The notes under the pieces: model-generated
Told to the model about the DNA's origin: nothing
Seen by the model: only the letters and a program-made list of their open reading frames with translations
Databases searched by the model: none
Program-made: the position numbers and the translations under genes
Assembly: GCA_947600345.1 (NCBI GenBank)
Contig: CANQGC010000010.1
Coordinates: 1-23,625 of the forward strand
Direction: 5' to 3'
From: an uncultured Clostridia bacterium
GTDB taxonomy: Bacteria; Bacillota; Clostridia; Christensenellales; Aristaeellaceae
Length of the DNA: 23,625 bases
Part shown: piece by piece, positions 15,126-22,176 of the stretch
Layout of the letters: every line of letters begins with the position of its first letter
Numbering within the stretch: position 1 is the stretch's first letter

Positions 15126-16358
15126 CTACTGATCCGAGTACAGGCGCTCCAGGAAGGCCTGGTCGGCGACGCCGGTCTGCTCCATGCTGTAGCGCTTCTG
15201 CATCTGCTTCACGGCGTCGGCGGTGTAGTCGCCGAACTTGCCGTCCGGGCTGCCCTGCAGCACGCCCTTGCTGATCAGCGCGCGCTGGAGGCGGGAGACC
15301 TCCTCGCCCTCGCTGCCGACGGTCAGGCCGTTGACCGGGACCTCCGACGAATCGCCGCTGAGGCCATCGGCCGAGGAACCGGCGGCCACGGGAGCCGCGG
15401 CCTGGCTGGCGCCGATGTCGAACCAGTAGGGAATCGCCGTTCCGTTGACGTAGGTGGTCACGACCAGATAGCGCATGTCACCCGTGTAAGAGTAGCGCTT
15501 GTACAGCGTGGTCATGACGTTGGGGGAAACGGCCACGTCCGCCGTACCGGCCATCTCTTTGTCCATCAGCTGGTAGCCGTCGTTGATCACGTCCGGCGTC
15601 GCGCCCATGAGCGTGATATCCAGGCTGTTCTGCGGAACAATCCGCAGCGCGCCGGTGTAGCCGTTGAGCGTGATGTCAAACTGCACGACCGCCTCGTCGC
15701 CGTTGAGCTTATACTCCGTGCTGTACTGCGACTGGAAGTAGGTCGGGTTCCGGTGCGCGTCGATCTTCAGGCTGAAGTTCAGCGTCTCGAAGGGATCGGC
15801 GCCGGCGTTCCTGCGGGGCGTGCCATCCGAGTTGACCTCGGTCTGCACCGTCAGCGTCTGGCCGAAGGGGATGATCTGCGGCGCGGCGGTCGGCTCCGGA
15901 GTGGGCTCCGGCGTGGCCGTGGCCTCCGGAGTGGGCTCCGGCGTGGCTTCCTCCATTCCCATGGCGTCCTCCTCGCCAAAGCCGGAATCCTCGCCCTCAA
16001 AGCCGGTCTCGTCCTCGCCGAAGCCGGAATCCTCGCCCTCGAAGCCGGTCTCATCCTCGCCGAAGCCGGAATCCTCGCCCTCGAAGCCGGTCTCGTCCTC
16101 GCCGAAGCCGGAATCCTCGCCGCCGAAGCCGAGGTCCTCGTCGCCGGTCGCGGGCTCATCAACAATTGCATCGTCGACCGGGCCGACGCCCAGCATGCGA
16201 GAGATCGGGCCGGGATGGCTCACCGATACGGCGCAAAGCACGAAGCCCAGAATCAGGCCGATTGCCAGCGCGATGACCGACGCCGTTACAGTCTTTTTGC
16301 GGTACTTCGCGCGCAGCTTGCGATCGCGCGCCTTTCTTGCTTCCGTGTTGGTGGCCAT
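15126..16358 (-). CDS. Membrane-anchored protein with acidic Gly repeats and C-terminal PG_binding_1 domain
   Basis: A 410-residue protein; ATG 16358 has GGGAGGA eight bases upstream. The N-terminus is strongly basic (ARKARDRKLRAKYRKK) and one transmembrane helix follows (about 24-45), so the rest is outside. Next come an acidic 14-residue repeat (EDSGFGEDETGFEG, three full copies plus partial ones) and a Thr-Pro-Glu spacer (about 145-165). A beta-rich domain of about 150 residues (FETLNFSLKIDAHRNPTYF) leads to a C-terminal PG_binding_1 three-helix domain (LTVGSEGEEVSRLQRALISKGVLQG). It is probably tethered to the membrane while gripping the wall. No catalytic domain is visible and the middle domain is unrecognised. 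It has its own strong sigma-A promoter. Confidence 0.88.
   Translation of the reverse strand: MATNTEARKARDRKLRAKYRKKTVTASVIALAIGLILGFVLCAVSVSHPGPISRMLGVGPVDDAIVDEPATGDEDLGFGGEDSGFGEDETGFEGEDSGFGEDETGFEGEDSGFGEDETGFEGEDSGFGEEDAMGMEEATPEPTPEATATPEPTPEPTAAPQIIPFGQTLTVQTEVNSDGTPRRNAGADPFETLNFSLKIDAHRNPTYFQSQYSTEYKLNGDEAVVQFDITLNGYTGALRIVPQNSLDITLMGATPDVINDGYQLMDKEMAGTADVAVSPNVMTTLYKRYSYTGDMRYLVVTTYVNGTAIPYWFDIGASQAAAPVAAGSSADGLSGDSSEVPVNGLTVGSEGEEVSRLQRALISKGVLQGSPDGKFGDYTADAVKQMQKRYSMEQTGVADQAFLERLYSDQ
15988..16113 (-). repeat. Three in-frame 42-bp tandem repeats
   Basis: Near-identical 42-bp units start at 15988, 16030 and 16072 (TCCTCGCCCTCGAAGCCGG), with partial units on both sides. They encode the 14-residue acidic Gly/Phe repeat, which is not coiled coil. 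Confidence 0.93.
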
Positions 16359-16395
16359 TGCTCTATCCTCCCAGGTACAAACTTCATTTGAAAAG

Positions 16396-16424
16396 ATTAT
16401 ACGATTTCTATAATTCTTCGTCAA
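16396..16424 (-). promoter_or_regulatory. Strong sigma-A promoter of the PG_binding_1 gene
   Basis: On the minus strand, TTGACG (16419-16424), 17-bp spacer, perfect TATAAT (16396-16401), 38 bases upstream of the ATG. Confidence 0.88.
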
Positions 16425-16537
16425 GCGCCGCGCACAAAAAACAGTCGAAAGTCTCGAAATGTTCAATATTCTGTCGGATTTCGAGGGCTTTGTGCGGGGG
16501 GATTCTGAGCTTGCGTTCGGGTCAGGGGATCAAGGGG

Positions 16538-17068
16538 TCAGGGGGTCAGCTCGCCCTCGTCCGCGGAGAAGTCCACGCGGGGGAGCTCCTCGAGGGATTC
16601 GATGCCGAAGTGCTGCAGGAACTTATCGGTGGTGCGGTAGAGGATCGGCCGGCCGAGGGTCTCCCTGCGCCCGCACTCCTCGATGAGGCCGCGGTTGAGG
16701 AGCGTCTGCACGGAGTAGTCGCACTTGACGCCGCGCACGGCCTCCACGTCGCCCTTGGTGGCGGGCTGGCGGTAGGCGATGACGGAGAGCGTCTCGAGCA
16801 CCGCCTGGGACAGCGGCTGCTTCTGGATGGGCTGCAGGAAGAGCTCCACCTGGGGCGCGTACTTGGGGCAGATGGACAGGAACACGGCGTTGCCGCTGCG
16901 GTTCAATTGGATGCCCCGGTTTTCCAGGGAAAGGTGGTCGCGCAGTTCGCTGAGCGCGCCCTCGAGCTCCAGCACGGTCAGGTTCATGCTGTGGGCCAGC
17001 ACGTCCACCTGCACCGGGTCGCCGGAGACGAAGAGGATCGCCTCGATGATGGCGGTCAGGTTTTCCAA
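16538..17068 (-). CDS. scpB: Segregation and condensation protein B
   Basis: A 176-residue protein matching ScpB throughout: LTAIIEAILFVSGDPV at the N-terminus, then winged-helix segments with QPIQKQPLSQAVLETLSVIAYRQPATK and RGLIEECGRRETLGRPILYRTTDKFLQHFGI. ScpB dimers bind the kleisin ScpA in the SMC-ScpAB condensin complex that compacts and separates chromosomes. The start is TTG at 17068, five bases downstream of the tatD stop. Its GGAGG ribosome site lies within the last codons of tatD, so the two are translationally linked. ScpA is not in the window. Confidence 0.94.
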   Translation of the reverse strand: MENLTAIIEAILFVSGDPVQVDVLAHSMNLTVLELEGALSELRDHLSLENRGIQLNRSGNAVFLSICPKYAPQVELFLQPIQKQPLSQAVLETLSVIAYRQPATKGDVEAVRGVKCDYSVQTLLNRGLIEECGRRETLGRPILYRTTDKFLQHFGIESLEELPRVDFSADEGELTP

Positions 17069-17072
17069 GATA

Positions 17073-17873
17073 TCAAGCCTCCGCGTCGTCCCTCAGGCCC
17101 AGCGCCCGCAGGGAGTTCTGATAGAGCTGTTCGGCCAGCGAATCCGGGGAGACGCCCCGCGCCGCCGCGGCCGCCGCCAGCGTGTGGGTCAGGAAGGCGG
17201 GCTCGTTGCGCCGCCCGCGCAGCGGCACCGGCGCCATGTAGGGGCAGTCGGTCTCGATCAGCAGCTGATCCGCCGGGGTGTTGCGCGCCACTTCGACCAG
17301 CTTCGGCGCGTTCTTGAACGTCAGCGCGCCGGAGAGGGAGATGTAGAGCCCCAGGTCGAGGTAGACCTTCGCGGCCTCCCAGCTGCCGGTGTAGCAGTGC
17401 ATGATGCCCGCGGGCATCCTTCCCGCCCTGGCACGCTCGCGCAGCATGTCCATGCAGTCGCCGTGGGCCTCGCGGATGTGGAGTTGGGTAGGGATGTTGT
17501 GTTCATACGCCAAATCGAGCTGGCGGTCGAACACCTTCCTCTGCACGTCGCGCGGGGAGAGGTCGTAGTGGTAGTCCAGGCCGATCTCGCCCAGCAGGCG
17601 GCACTTGGGATGTGCAATATAATGAAGGATCTCCGCCTCGGCGGCAGCGTCGTAGCGGCTGGCGTTGTGGGGGTGGGCGCCGATGGAGAAGACGAGGTTG
17701 TCGTTCGCTTCGACGATGGCCAGCGCCTTCTTTTGGTTTGGTTCCTCTTCACAGGGGTCGCAGACTACGTTGGCGCGGCGGATGCCCGCGTTGCGCATCC
17801 GGGAGAGGACGTCATTGAGATCTTCGTCAAATGCCGGGTCGGCCAGGTGGCAGTGAGTGTCGAATATGCGCAT
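17073..17873 (-). CDS. tatD: TatD family metal-dependent DNase
   Basis: A 266-residue protein; the start MRIFDTHCHL at ATG 17873 is the usual TatD N-terminus, with GGAAGG about 12 bases upstream. Metal ligands are visible in order: THCH, LGEIGLDYHYD (Glu), QLHIREAHGD (His), IMHCYTGS (His) and IETDCPYMAP (Asp). These TIM-barrel enzymes are metal-dependent 3'-5' exonucleases implicated in DNA repair and quality control. Length is typical. It is followed closely by scpB. A type I hairpin element sits between it and the upstream gpsA, so its expression may be separated from the metG-gpsA transcript. Confidence 0.94.
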   Translation of the reverse strand: MRIFDTHCHLADPAFDEDLNDVLSRMRNAGIRRANVVCDPCEEEPNQKKALAIVEANDNLVFSIGAHPHNASRYDAAAEAEILHYIAHPKCRLLGEIGLDYHYDLSPRDVQRKVFDRQLDLAYEHNIPTQLHIREAHGDCMDMLRERARAGRMPAGIMHCYTGSWEAAKVYLDLGLYISLSGALTFKNAPKLVEVARNTPADQLLIETDCPYMAPVPLRGRRNEPAFLTHTLAAAAAARGVSPDSLAEQLYQNSLRALGLRDDAEA

Positions 17874-17924
17874 GGTGTGTGATTTCCTTCCGATGGTTGG
17901 TGTTGCGGGGCGGGGCGGTTTTGG

Positions 17925-18187
17925 AGAGTTAGTGGCGGCTGTTTCGTCTTGGGAAGCCTTCTGGCTTCCCAAGACGAAAAGCGCCGCGGCGGCCCGCGGT
18001 ATGGAGGCGATGGGGCGTGGGTGCGCTTTGCCGGGCTTTGGTTTAAGACCGCGGGCCGCTGGGGTTACGCTGGGCGCTGCCCAGACCCGTTCGGGCGCTG
18101 CCCGGACCTGCTTAAGGGACGCTGTCCCTTAAGAATTCCTGCCAAAGGACCTGAGGTCCTTTGGAATCTCCCTTCTGCTGCCACGCT
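17925..18187 (+). repeat. Type I multi-hairpin repeat, copy C
   Basis: Visible parts: AGAGTTAGTGGCGGCTG, a perfect 17-bp stem with TTCT loop (17942-17979), the CGGCCCGCGGTAT / ACCGCGGGCCG long-range stem, two tandem GGGCGCTGCCC hairpins that differ in their closing pair (about 18070-18082 and 18092-18104), CTTAAGGGAC/GTCCCTTAAG (18111-18133), and CCAAAGGACC-TGA-GGTCCTTTGG (18142-18164). The distal arm of the first stem is TCGTCTT/AAGACGA here but TTGAATT/AATTCAA in copies A and B. It lies between gpsA and tatD, antiparallel to both. Confidence 0.9.
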
Positions 18188-18193
18188 TTGGCG

Positions 18194-19168
18194 TTAGGTT
18201 TCTTCGGTCTTCCAAAATTCCTTCTTGATCGGGCGCTCGAAGAGCCCGGCGATCTCGGTCTTGGGGTCGGCATTCTCGTAGAGCGTGCGGTAGACGACCT
18301 CGCAGATCGGCAGCTCCACGCCGTACTTCCTGCCCAGCCTTGTGATGGCGTCGGCGGTGTAGTAGCCCTCGGCCAGCTTATCGAACCGCTCGCCCTTCAC
18401 CAGCAGCTCGCCAAACCTTCGGTTATGGCTATACTTTGAGAACACCGTGGCCTCGTAGTCGCCCAGGTGGCACAGGCCGTAGGCCGAGAACGGATTCCCG
18501 CCCATCGCCTCGATGAGCCTCGCGATCTCCCGCGTGCCTCGGGACATCAGCGCGCCCTTCAGCGTGCCCAGGCCCAGGCCGTCCAGCGCGCCGGCGGCGA
18601 TGCCGATCACGTTCTTCGCCGCCGCGCCGATCTCGTTGCCGATCAGGTCCTCGCCGTAGTAGAAGCGGATCAGAGAGCTGGTGAAGTTCTCCACCAGTAG
18701 CTTCTTGACTTCCTCGTCCTCGCTGTCGATGACCATGCAGTTGGGCACGCCGGCGTAGAACTCCTGCACGTGGCCGGGGCCGAGCCAGACGGCGACGGGG
18801 CAGGATTCGTCGAGCCCCTCCCTTGCGACCTGGGACAGGCGCAGGCCGGTCTCCACCTCGATGCCCTTCATGCACAGCGTGAAGATCTTATCCCGGATGT
18901 CCAGTTCGCGAAGCTGAGCGATCACGCCGCGCAGCGACTGGGAGGGGATGGAGATGATGACGGTCTCCGCGTCCCGCACGCAGTCCAGCTCGGTGGAGAG
19001 TTGCACGGACTCGGGCAGCGTCAGCAGGTCGTTTTTGCGCTCCGCGAGGAAGCGCTGCATGTGGGGCGAGGAGGCGCGGCCGTAGAGCGTGACCTCGTGG
19101 CCGATCTTATCCAGGTACCAGGTGATCAGCGACCCCCAGCGGCCGCAGCCGATGACCGCGACGCGCAT
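18194..19168 (-). CDS. gpsA: NAD(P)H-dependent glycerol-3-phosphate dehydrogenase
   Basis: A 324-residue protein. GpsA reduces dihydroxyacetone phosphate to sn-glycerol 3-phosphate, the backbone for phospholipids. The N-terminal Rossmann motif is VIGCGRWGS; CMKGIE, EIGAAAKNVIGIAAG (catalytic Lys region), MSRGTREIARL and YSHNRRFGELL follow in family order. The usual GPSFA.E segment reads GPGHVQEF instead, a modest departure. ATG 19168 shares its A with the metG stop (TGATG), showing translational coupling to metG and so probable control by the Met T-box. The C-terminus (PIKKEFWKTEET) is normal. It could be a diverged GpsA paralogue, but the fold assignment is secure. Confidence 0.9.
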   Translation of the reverse strand: MRVAVIGCGRWGSLITWYLDKIGHEVTLYGRASSPHMQRFLAERKNDLLTLPESVQLSTELDCVRDAETVIISIPSQSLRGVIAQLRELDIRDKIFTLCMKGIEVETGLRLSQVAREGLDESCPVAVWLGPGHVQEFYAGVPNCMVIDSEDEEVKKLLVENFTSSLIRFYYGEDLIGNEIGAAAKNVIGIAAGALDGLGLGTLKGALMSRGTREIARLIEAMGGNPFSAYGLCHLGDYEATVFSKYSHNRRFGELLVKGERFDKLAEGYYTADAITRLGRKYGVELPICEVVYRTLYENADPKTEIAGLFERPIKKEFWKTEET

Positions 19169-21177
19169 CAGGAGATCTCGCTGCCGGGGGCGATGCCGTC
19201 CTCCACGGTCAGCAGCTTGAGCTTGCCATCGGGGTCCTCGGCGCACAGCAGCATGCCCTCGGAGAGTATGCCGGCCATCTTGCGGGGGGCGAGGTTGGCG
19301 ACGAGCACGACGGTCTTGCCCACCATCTCCTCGGGGGAGTAGTGCTTGGCGATGCCGGAGCAGACGGTGCGGGTCTGGCCATTGCCGATGTCCAGCGTCT
19401 CCTTGAGGAGCTTTTCGCTGTTGGGCACCTTCTCGCAGGCCACGACCTTGGCGGCGATGAGCTTAATCTTCACGAAGTCGTCGAAGCTGGCAATGCCCGC
19501 GGGGGCCTCGGCCTTCTTCTCCGCCTTCTTGTCCTGCTTCTCCTGCTTCTTTTCGGCCTTCTTTTCCGCCTTCTTTTCGGCCTTGGCGTCCTCGGGCTCG
19601 CCGCGCAGGAAGGCGAGCTCCTTCTTGATGTCGGCGCGGGGGAACAGCGCCTCGCCCTTGCAGACCTTGGTGCCGGGCACGAGCTGCCCGAACTTCTGCA
19701 CGCTGTCCCAGGTCTTGAGCGCGGAGTCGGTCACGCCCAGCTGGGCGAAGATCTTCTCCGGCGTGGAGGGCATGGTCGGGCCGACGTGCACGGCCACGGC
19801 GCGGATGCACTCGGCCAGCGTGTACATGACGGTCCTGAGTCGCGGCAGGCCTTCCTCGCTCTTGCCGAGCACCCAGGGCTGGTTGATGTCGATGTAGCGG
19901 TTGCAGTCGCCGATGAGCTTCCAGATTTCGCTGAGCGCGATGGAGAACTGCAGCCCGTCCATCTGCTCCTCCACGAGCTTCGGCAGCGCCTCGAAGCACT
20001 CGATCAGCACCTTATCGGATTCATCCGCCGGGCCGGGCTCCGGCACCTCGCCGCCGAAGTACTTCTCGATCATCGCCACGGTGCGGCTGACCAGGTTGCC
20101 CAGGTCGTTGACCAGATCGGCGTTCATGCGGGTGAGCAGCGCCTCGTTGGTGTAGTTGCCGTCGGCGCCGAAGGGCATCTCGCGCATCAGGTAGTAGCGC
20201 AGCGTGTCCACGCCGTAGCGCTCCACGATGGGCGCGGGGTAGACGATGTTGCTCTTGGACTTGGACATCTTGTCGTTGCCGAACAGCAGCCAGCCATGGC
20301 CGAACACCTGCTTGGGCAGCGGCAGCCCCAGCGCGTGCAGCATGATGGGCCAGTAGATGGTGTGGAAGCGCACGATCTCCTTGCCGACCAGGTGGACGTT
20401 CGCCGGCCAGTAGCGCTGGAACTTCTCGTCGTGATCGGTGCCGTAGCCCAGCGCCGTAATGTAGTTGGACAGCGCGTCGATCCAGACGTAGACCACGTGC
20501 TTGGGGTCGAAGTCCACCGGGATGCCCCAGGTGAAGGACGTGCGGCTGACGCACAGATCCTGCAGGCCCGGGCGCAGGAAGTTGTTCAGCATCTCGTTGG
20601 CGCGCGACGGCGGCTGGATGAAGTCCGGGTGCGTCTCGATGTAGTCGATCAGCCAATCCTGATACTTGCTCATCCGGAAGAAATAGGCCTCCTCCTTCAT
20701 GGGCTGGCAGGGGCGGCCGCAGTCGGGACAGACCTTGACGCCGTCCTTGTCCACCAGCTGGCTGGGCGTCCAGAACGATTCGCAGGGCGTGCAGTACATG
20801 CCCTCGTACTCGCTCTTGTAGATGTCCCCCTGGTCGTAGAACTGCTTGAAGATCTTCTGGACGATCTTCTCGTGGCGCTCCTCGGTGGTGCGGATGAAGT
20901 CGTCGTAGTCGATGTTCATCAGCTTCCACAGCTCCTTGGTCTCGCCCACGATCTTGTCCACGAACTGCTGGGGCGTGACGCCGGCCTCGGCGGCCTTGGT
21001 CTCGATCTTCTGGCCGTGCTCGTCGGTGCCGGTCAGGAAGTAGGCGTCGTAGCCGGTGAGCTTCTTGAAGCGCGTCATGGTGTCGGCGGCCACGGTGGTG
21101 TAGGTGTGGCCGATGTGCATGTTGCCCGAGGGATAGTAGATGGGCGTAGTGATGTAGAACGTCTTCTTCTCCGGCAT
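19168..21177 (-). CDS. metG: Methionyl-tRNA synthetase
   Basis: A 669-residue class I synthetase that charges tRNA-Met. ATG 21177 (MPEKKTFYITTPIYYPSG) has GGGAGG nine bases upstream. The HIGH signature is in SGNMHIGHTYT, the KMSKS loop is NDKMSKSKSN, and two CxxC pairs (CTPCES and CPDCGRPC) form the zinc knuckle of the connective domain. The anticodon-binding helical domain follows (VNDLGNLVSRTVAM). A Lys/Glu/Ala linker (about 525-560) then leads to a C-terminal OB-fold tRNA-binding domain (about 565-669, DFVKIKLIAAKVVACEKVPNSEKL). It is first in an operon with gpsA and is preceded by a Met T-box. Confidence 0.97.
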   Translation of the reverse strand: MPEKKTFYITTPIYYPSGNMHIGHTYTTVAADTMTRFKKLTGYDAYFLTGTDEHGQKIETKAAEAGVTPQQFVDKIVGETKELWKLMNIDYDDFIRTTEERHEKIVQKIFKQFYDQGDIYKSEYEGMYCTPCESFWTPSQLVDKDGVKVCPDCGRPCQPMKEEAYFFRMSKYQDWLIDYIETHPDFIQPPSRANEMLNNFLRPGLQDLCVSRTSFTWGIPVDFDPKHVVYVWIDALSNYITALGYGTDHDEKFQRYWPANVHLVGKEIVRFHTIYWPIMLHALGLPLPKQVFGHGWLLFGNDKMSKSKSNIVYPAPIVERYGVDTLRYYLMREMPFGADGNYTNEALLTRMNADLVNDLGNLVSRTVAMIEKYFGGEVPEPGPADESDKVLIECFEALPKLVEEQMDGLQFSIALSEIWKLIGDCNRYIDINQPWVLGKSEEGLPRLRTVMYTLAECIRAVAVHVGPTMPSTPEKIFAQLGVTDSALKTWDSVQKFGQLVPGTKVCKGEALFPRADIKKELAFLRGEPEDAKAEKKAEKKAEKKQEKQDKKAEKKAEAPAGIASFDDFVKIKLIAAKVVACEKVPNSEKLLKETLDIGNGQTRTVCSGIAKHYSPEEMVGKTVVLVANLAPRKMAGILSEGMLLCAEDPDGKLKLLTVEDGIAPGSEIS

Positions 21178-21214
21178 GGTGGAAAACCTCCCGTGATTGA
21201 TATTCATTAAGAAC

Positions 21215-21243
21215 TAAAAGCGCCCCTCTCATGCGAGGGGCGC
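21215..21243 (-). terminator. Intrinsic terminator of the metG T-box leader
   Basis: Minus-strand GCGCCCCTC - GCATGA - GAGGGGCGC followed by TTTTAGTTCTT. Its 5' arm would be part of, or compete with, the T-box antiterminator just upstream. Confidence 0.88.
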
Positions 21244-21464
21244 GATTGCGCGGTACCAACCCTGTTCGCCCAGGAAAGCTTCCCCCGGGCCTTGACCCTT
21301 AACGCGGGCGCACGCCGCGCGCTCAGCGAAGCAAGGCGTCCCGCCTCGGTTCGCGCGCGGAGCTCCGGAGCCATGTTCGGCGCATCCTCCCGCCGCCGGT
21401 TTTCAGCTTCCCCGGCTCTCTGAAGGCATCGAACGCGCCTACTCTCTCCCTCATCGCGTACTCC
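21215..21464 (-). promoter_or_regulatory. T-box leader (Met-specific) of metG
   Basis: On the minus strand, the conserved T-box AGGGTTGGTACCGCG lies at 21249-21263. Downstream is a terminator with stem GCGCCCCTC/GAGGGGCGC (21220-21228 with 21235-21243) and a T-run. Upstream Stem I shows AGAGAGCCGG and GGAAGCTGAAAACCGG-like elements, and GAACATGGC places an ATG triplet (21372-21374) where the specifier codon belongs. T-boxes read uncharged tRNA and prevent termination when the amino acid is scarce, so metG and the coupled gpsA should rise on methionine shortage. The exact 5' end is inferred from the promoter. Confidence 0.93.
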
Positions 21465-21470
21465 CTACCA

Positions 21471-21499
21471 ATTATAATAACCGAACATTGTACAGTCAA
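21471..21499 (-). promoter_or_regulatory. Sigma-A promoter of the T-box-metG-gpsA transcript
   Basis: Minus strand TTGACT (21494-21499), 17-bp spacer, perfect TATAAT (21471-21476); start expected near 21464. Confidence 0.9.
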
Positions 21500-21661
21500 G
21501 CCGCCGGGAGTTAATTTTTACACGGCGGATGATGCTTCCGCAACTCCGCGGCAATGTTCGCCTTCCCCGCCCATATCGCACAAACTTGCAATGCTTAATT
21601 GTTCAGAATGACTAAAATACAATGAATCATCTCATGTTAATAAACAAATTTTAGGAAGTTT

Positions 21662-21670
21662 TGTGGATAA
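21662..21670 (-). promoter_or_regulatory. Single DnaA-box-like site
   Basis: TGTGGATAA is the exact complement of the consensus DnaA box TTATCCACA. It lies in the AT-rich gap (about 21500-21690) between two divergent promoters, about 18 bases before the -35 of the structured RNA promoter. Only one box is evident; a chance match is possible. Confidence 0.45.
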
Positions 21671-21687
21671 TTTTTTTAAAAAAGGGG

Positions 21688-21716
21688 TTGACAGGGGTTC
21701 CGGACTGTGGTATTAT
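21688..21716 (+). promoter_or_regulatory. Very strong sigma-A promoter of the structured RNA
   Basis: Perfect TTGACA (21688-21693), 17-bp spacer, TATTAT (21711-21716), preceded by A/T runs like an UP element. Start expected at about 21721-21724. Confidence 0.88.
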
Positions 21717-21720
21717 AAAG

Positions 21721-22124
21721 GCGAGCCAAGGAAGTTGGCAGTGATACCCCGGAGACCGAGGCGCGAACAGCGAGGCTCGGAGGACGAGAGCAGAGCGCAG
21801 AGTCGCTTTCATCATTCGGTAGACCGGCAACGTGCCGGATGGCAAGACCGAAGGGCTCCGAGAGGCGGGGCAATCCCAAGGGTAACCCAATGAAATGAGA
21901 AAGGGGCGAGTCCAATGGACAACATCCACAAGGAAGGGTTCATCTGCTTTGCCCCGGGCAACCGTTGAGATAGATCGTTCCGGGCGGCGTGGAAGCCGTC
22001 AATCAGGAATCAGGCATCCGGTTTTCAGGAGAGTGCATTGCGGCGGGCAAGGCAGATGAACCGAATGAAAACTGAATAGAAGCAATTCACCGCCGGCACG
22101 GGATGTCGGCGGTTTTGATTTTCT
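21721..22124 (+). ncRNA. Structured RNA of about 400 nt, family not recognised
   Basis: It has its own consensus promoter and an intrinsic terminator, and no credible coding frame. Helices readable by eye: GCCAA/TTGGC (21725-21739); CTCGGAG/CTCCGAG (21776-21782 with 21856-21862), enclosing TTCGGT/ACCGAA and CCGGCA/TGCCGG (21815-21852); and GTCC/GGAC (21910-21920). An 18-bp long-range helix pairs 21937-21954 with 22045-22062 (one G-U), and a further helix pairs 22019-22027 with 22066-22074, pseudoknotted with the 18-bp one. CGGGGCAA (21866-21873) can instead pair with TTGCCCCG (21949-21956), excluding part of the long helix. I found no RNase P (GAGGAAAGTCC), tmRNA or SRP signatures. It may be a free ncRNA or a leader controlling the downstream kinase-like gene. 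Confidence 0.75.
22090..22122 (+). terminator. Intrinsic terminator of the structured RNA
   Basis: CCGCCGGCA (22090-22098) pairs with TGTCGGCGG (22104-22112) with one G-U, loop CGGGA, followed by TTTTGATTTTCTT. Confidence 0.9.
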
Positions 22125-22176
22125 TAATTTGCATATGCTGTTGAAACGACCATCGTTAAAGGAGGGTATGGTTCCT

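Noticed and set aside
19342..21210. 622-codon plus-strand open frame over metG
   Set aside because: Shadow of methionyl-tRNA synthetase; Leu/His/Val-rich and no domain.
21500..21690. Replication origin
   Set aside because: Only one DnaA box, and no dnaA/dnaN or box cluster.
21663..21929. Short frames across the structured RNA and its promoter
   Set aside because: They run through the -35/-10 boxes or lack ribosome sites, and the region is explained by RNA helices.
21721..22124. RNase P RNA, tmRNA or SRP RNA
   Set aside because: Length suited the first two, but GAGGAAAGTCC and ACAGAA-type cores, the tmRNA tRNA-like ends and tag frame, and the SRP GGTCAGGTCC-GGAAGGAAGC core were not found.
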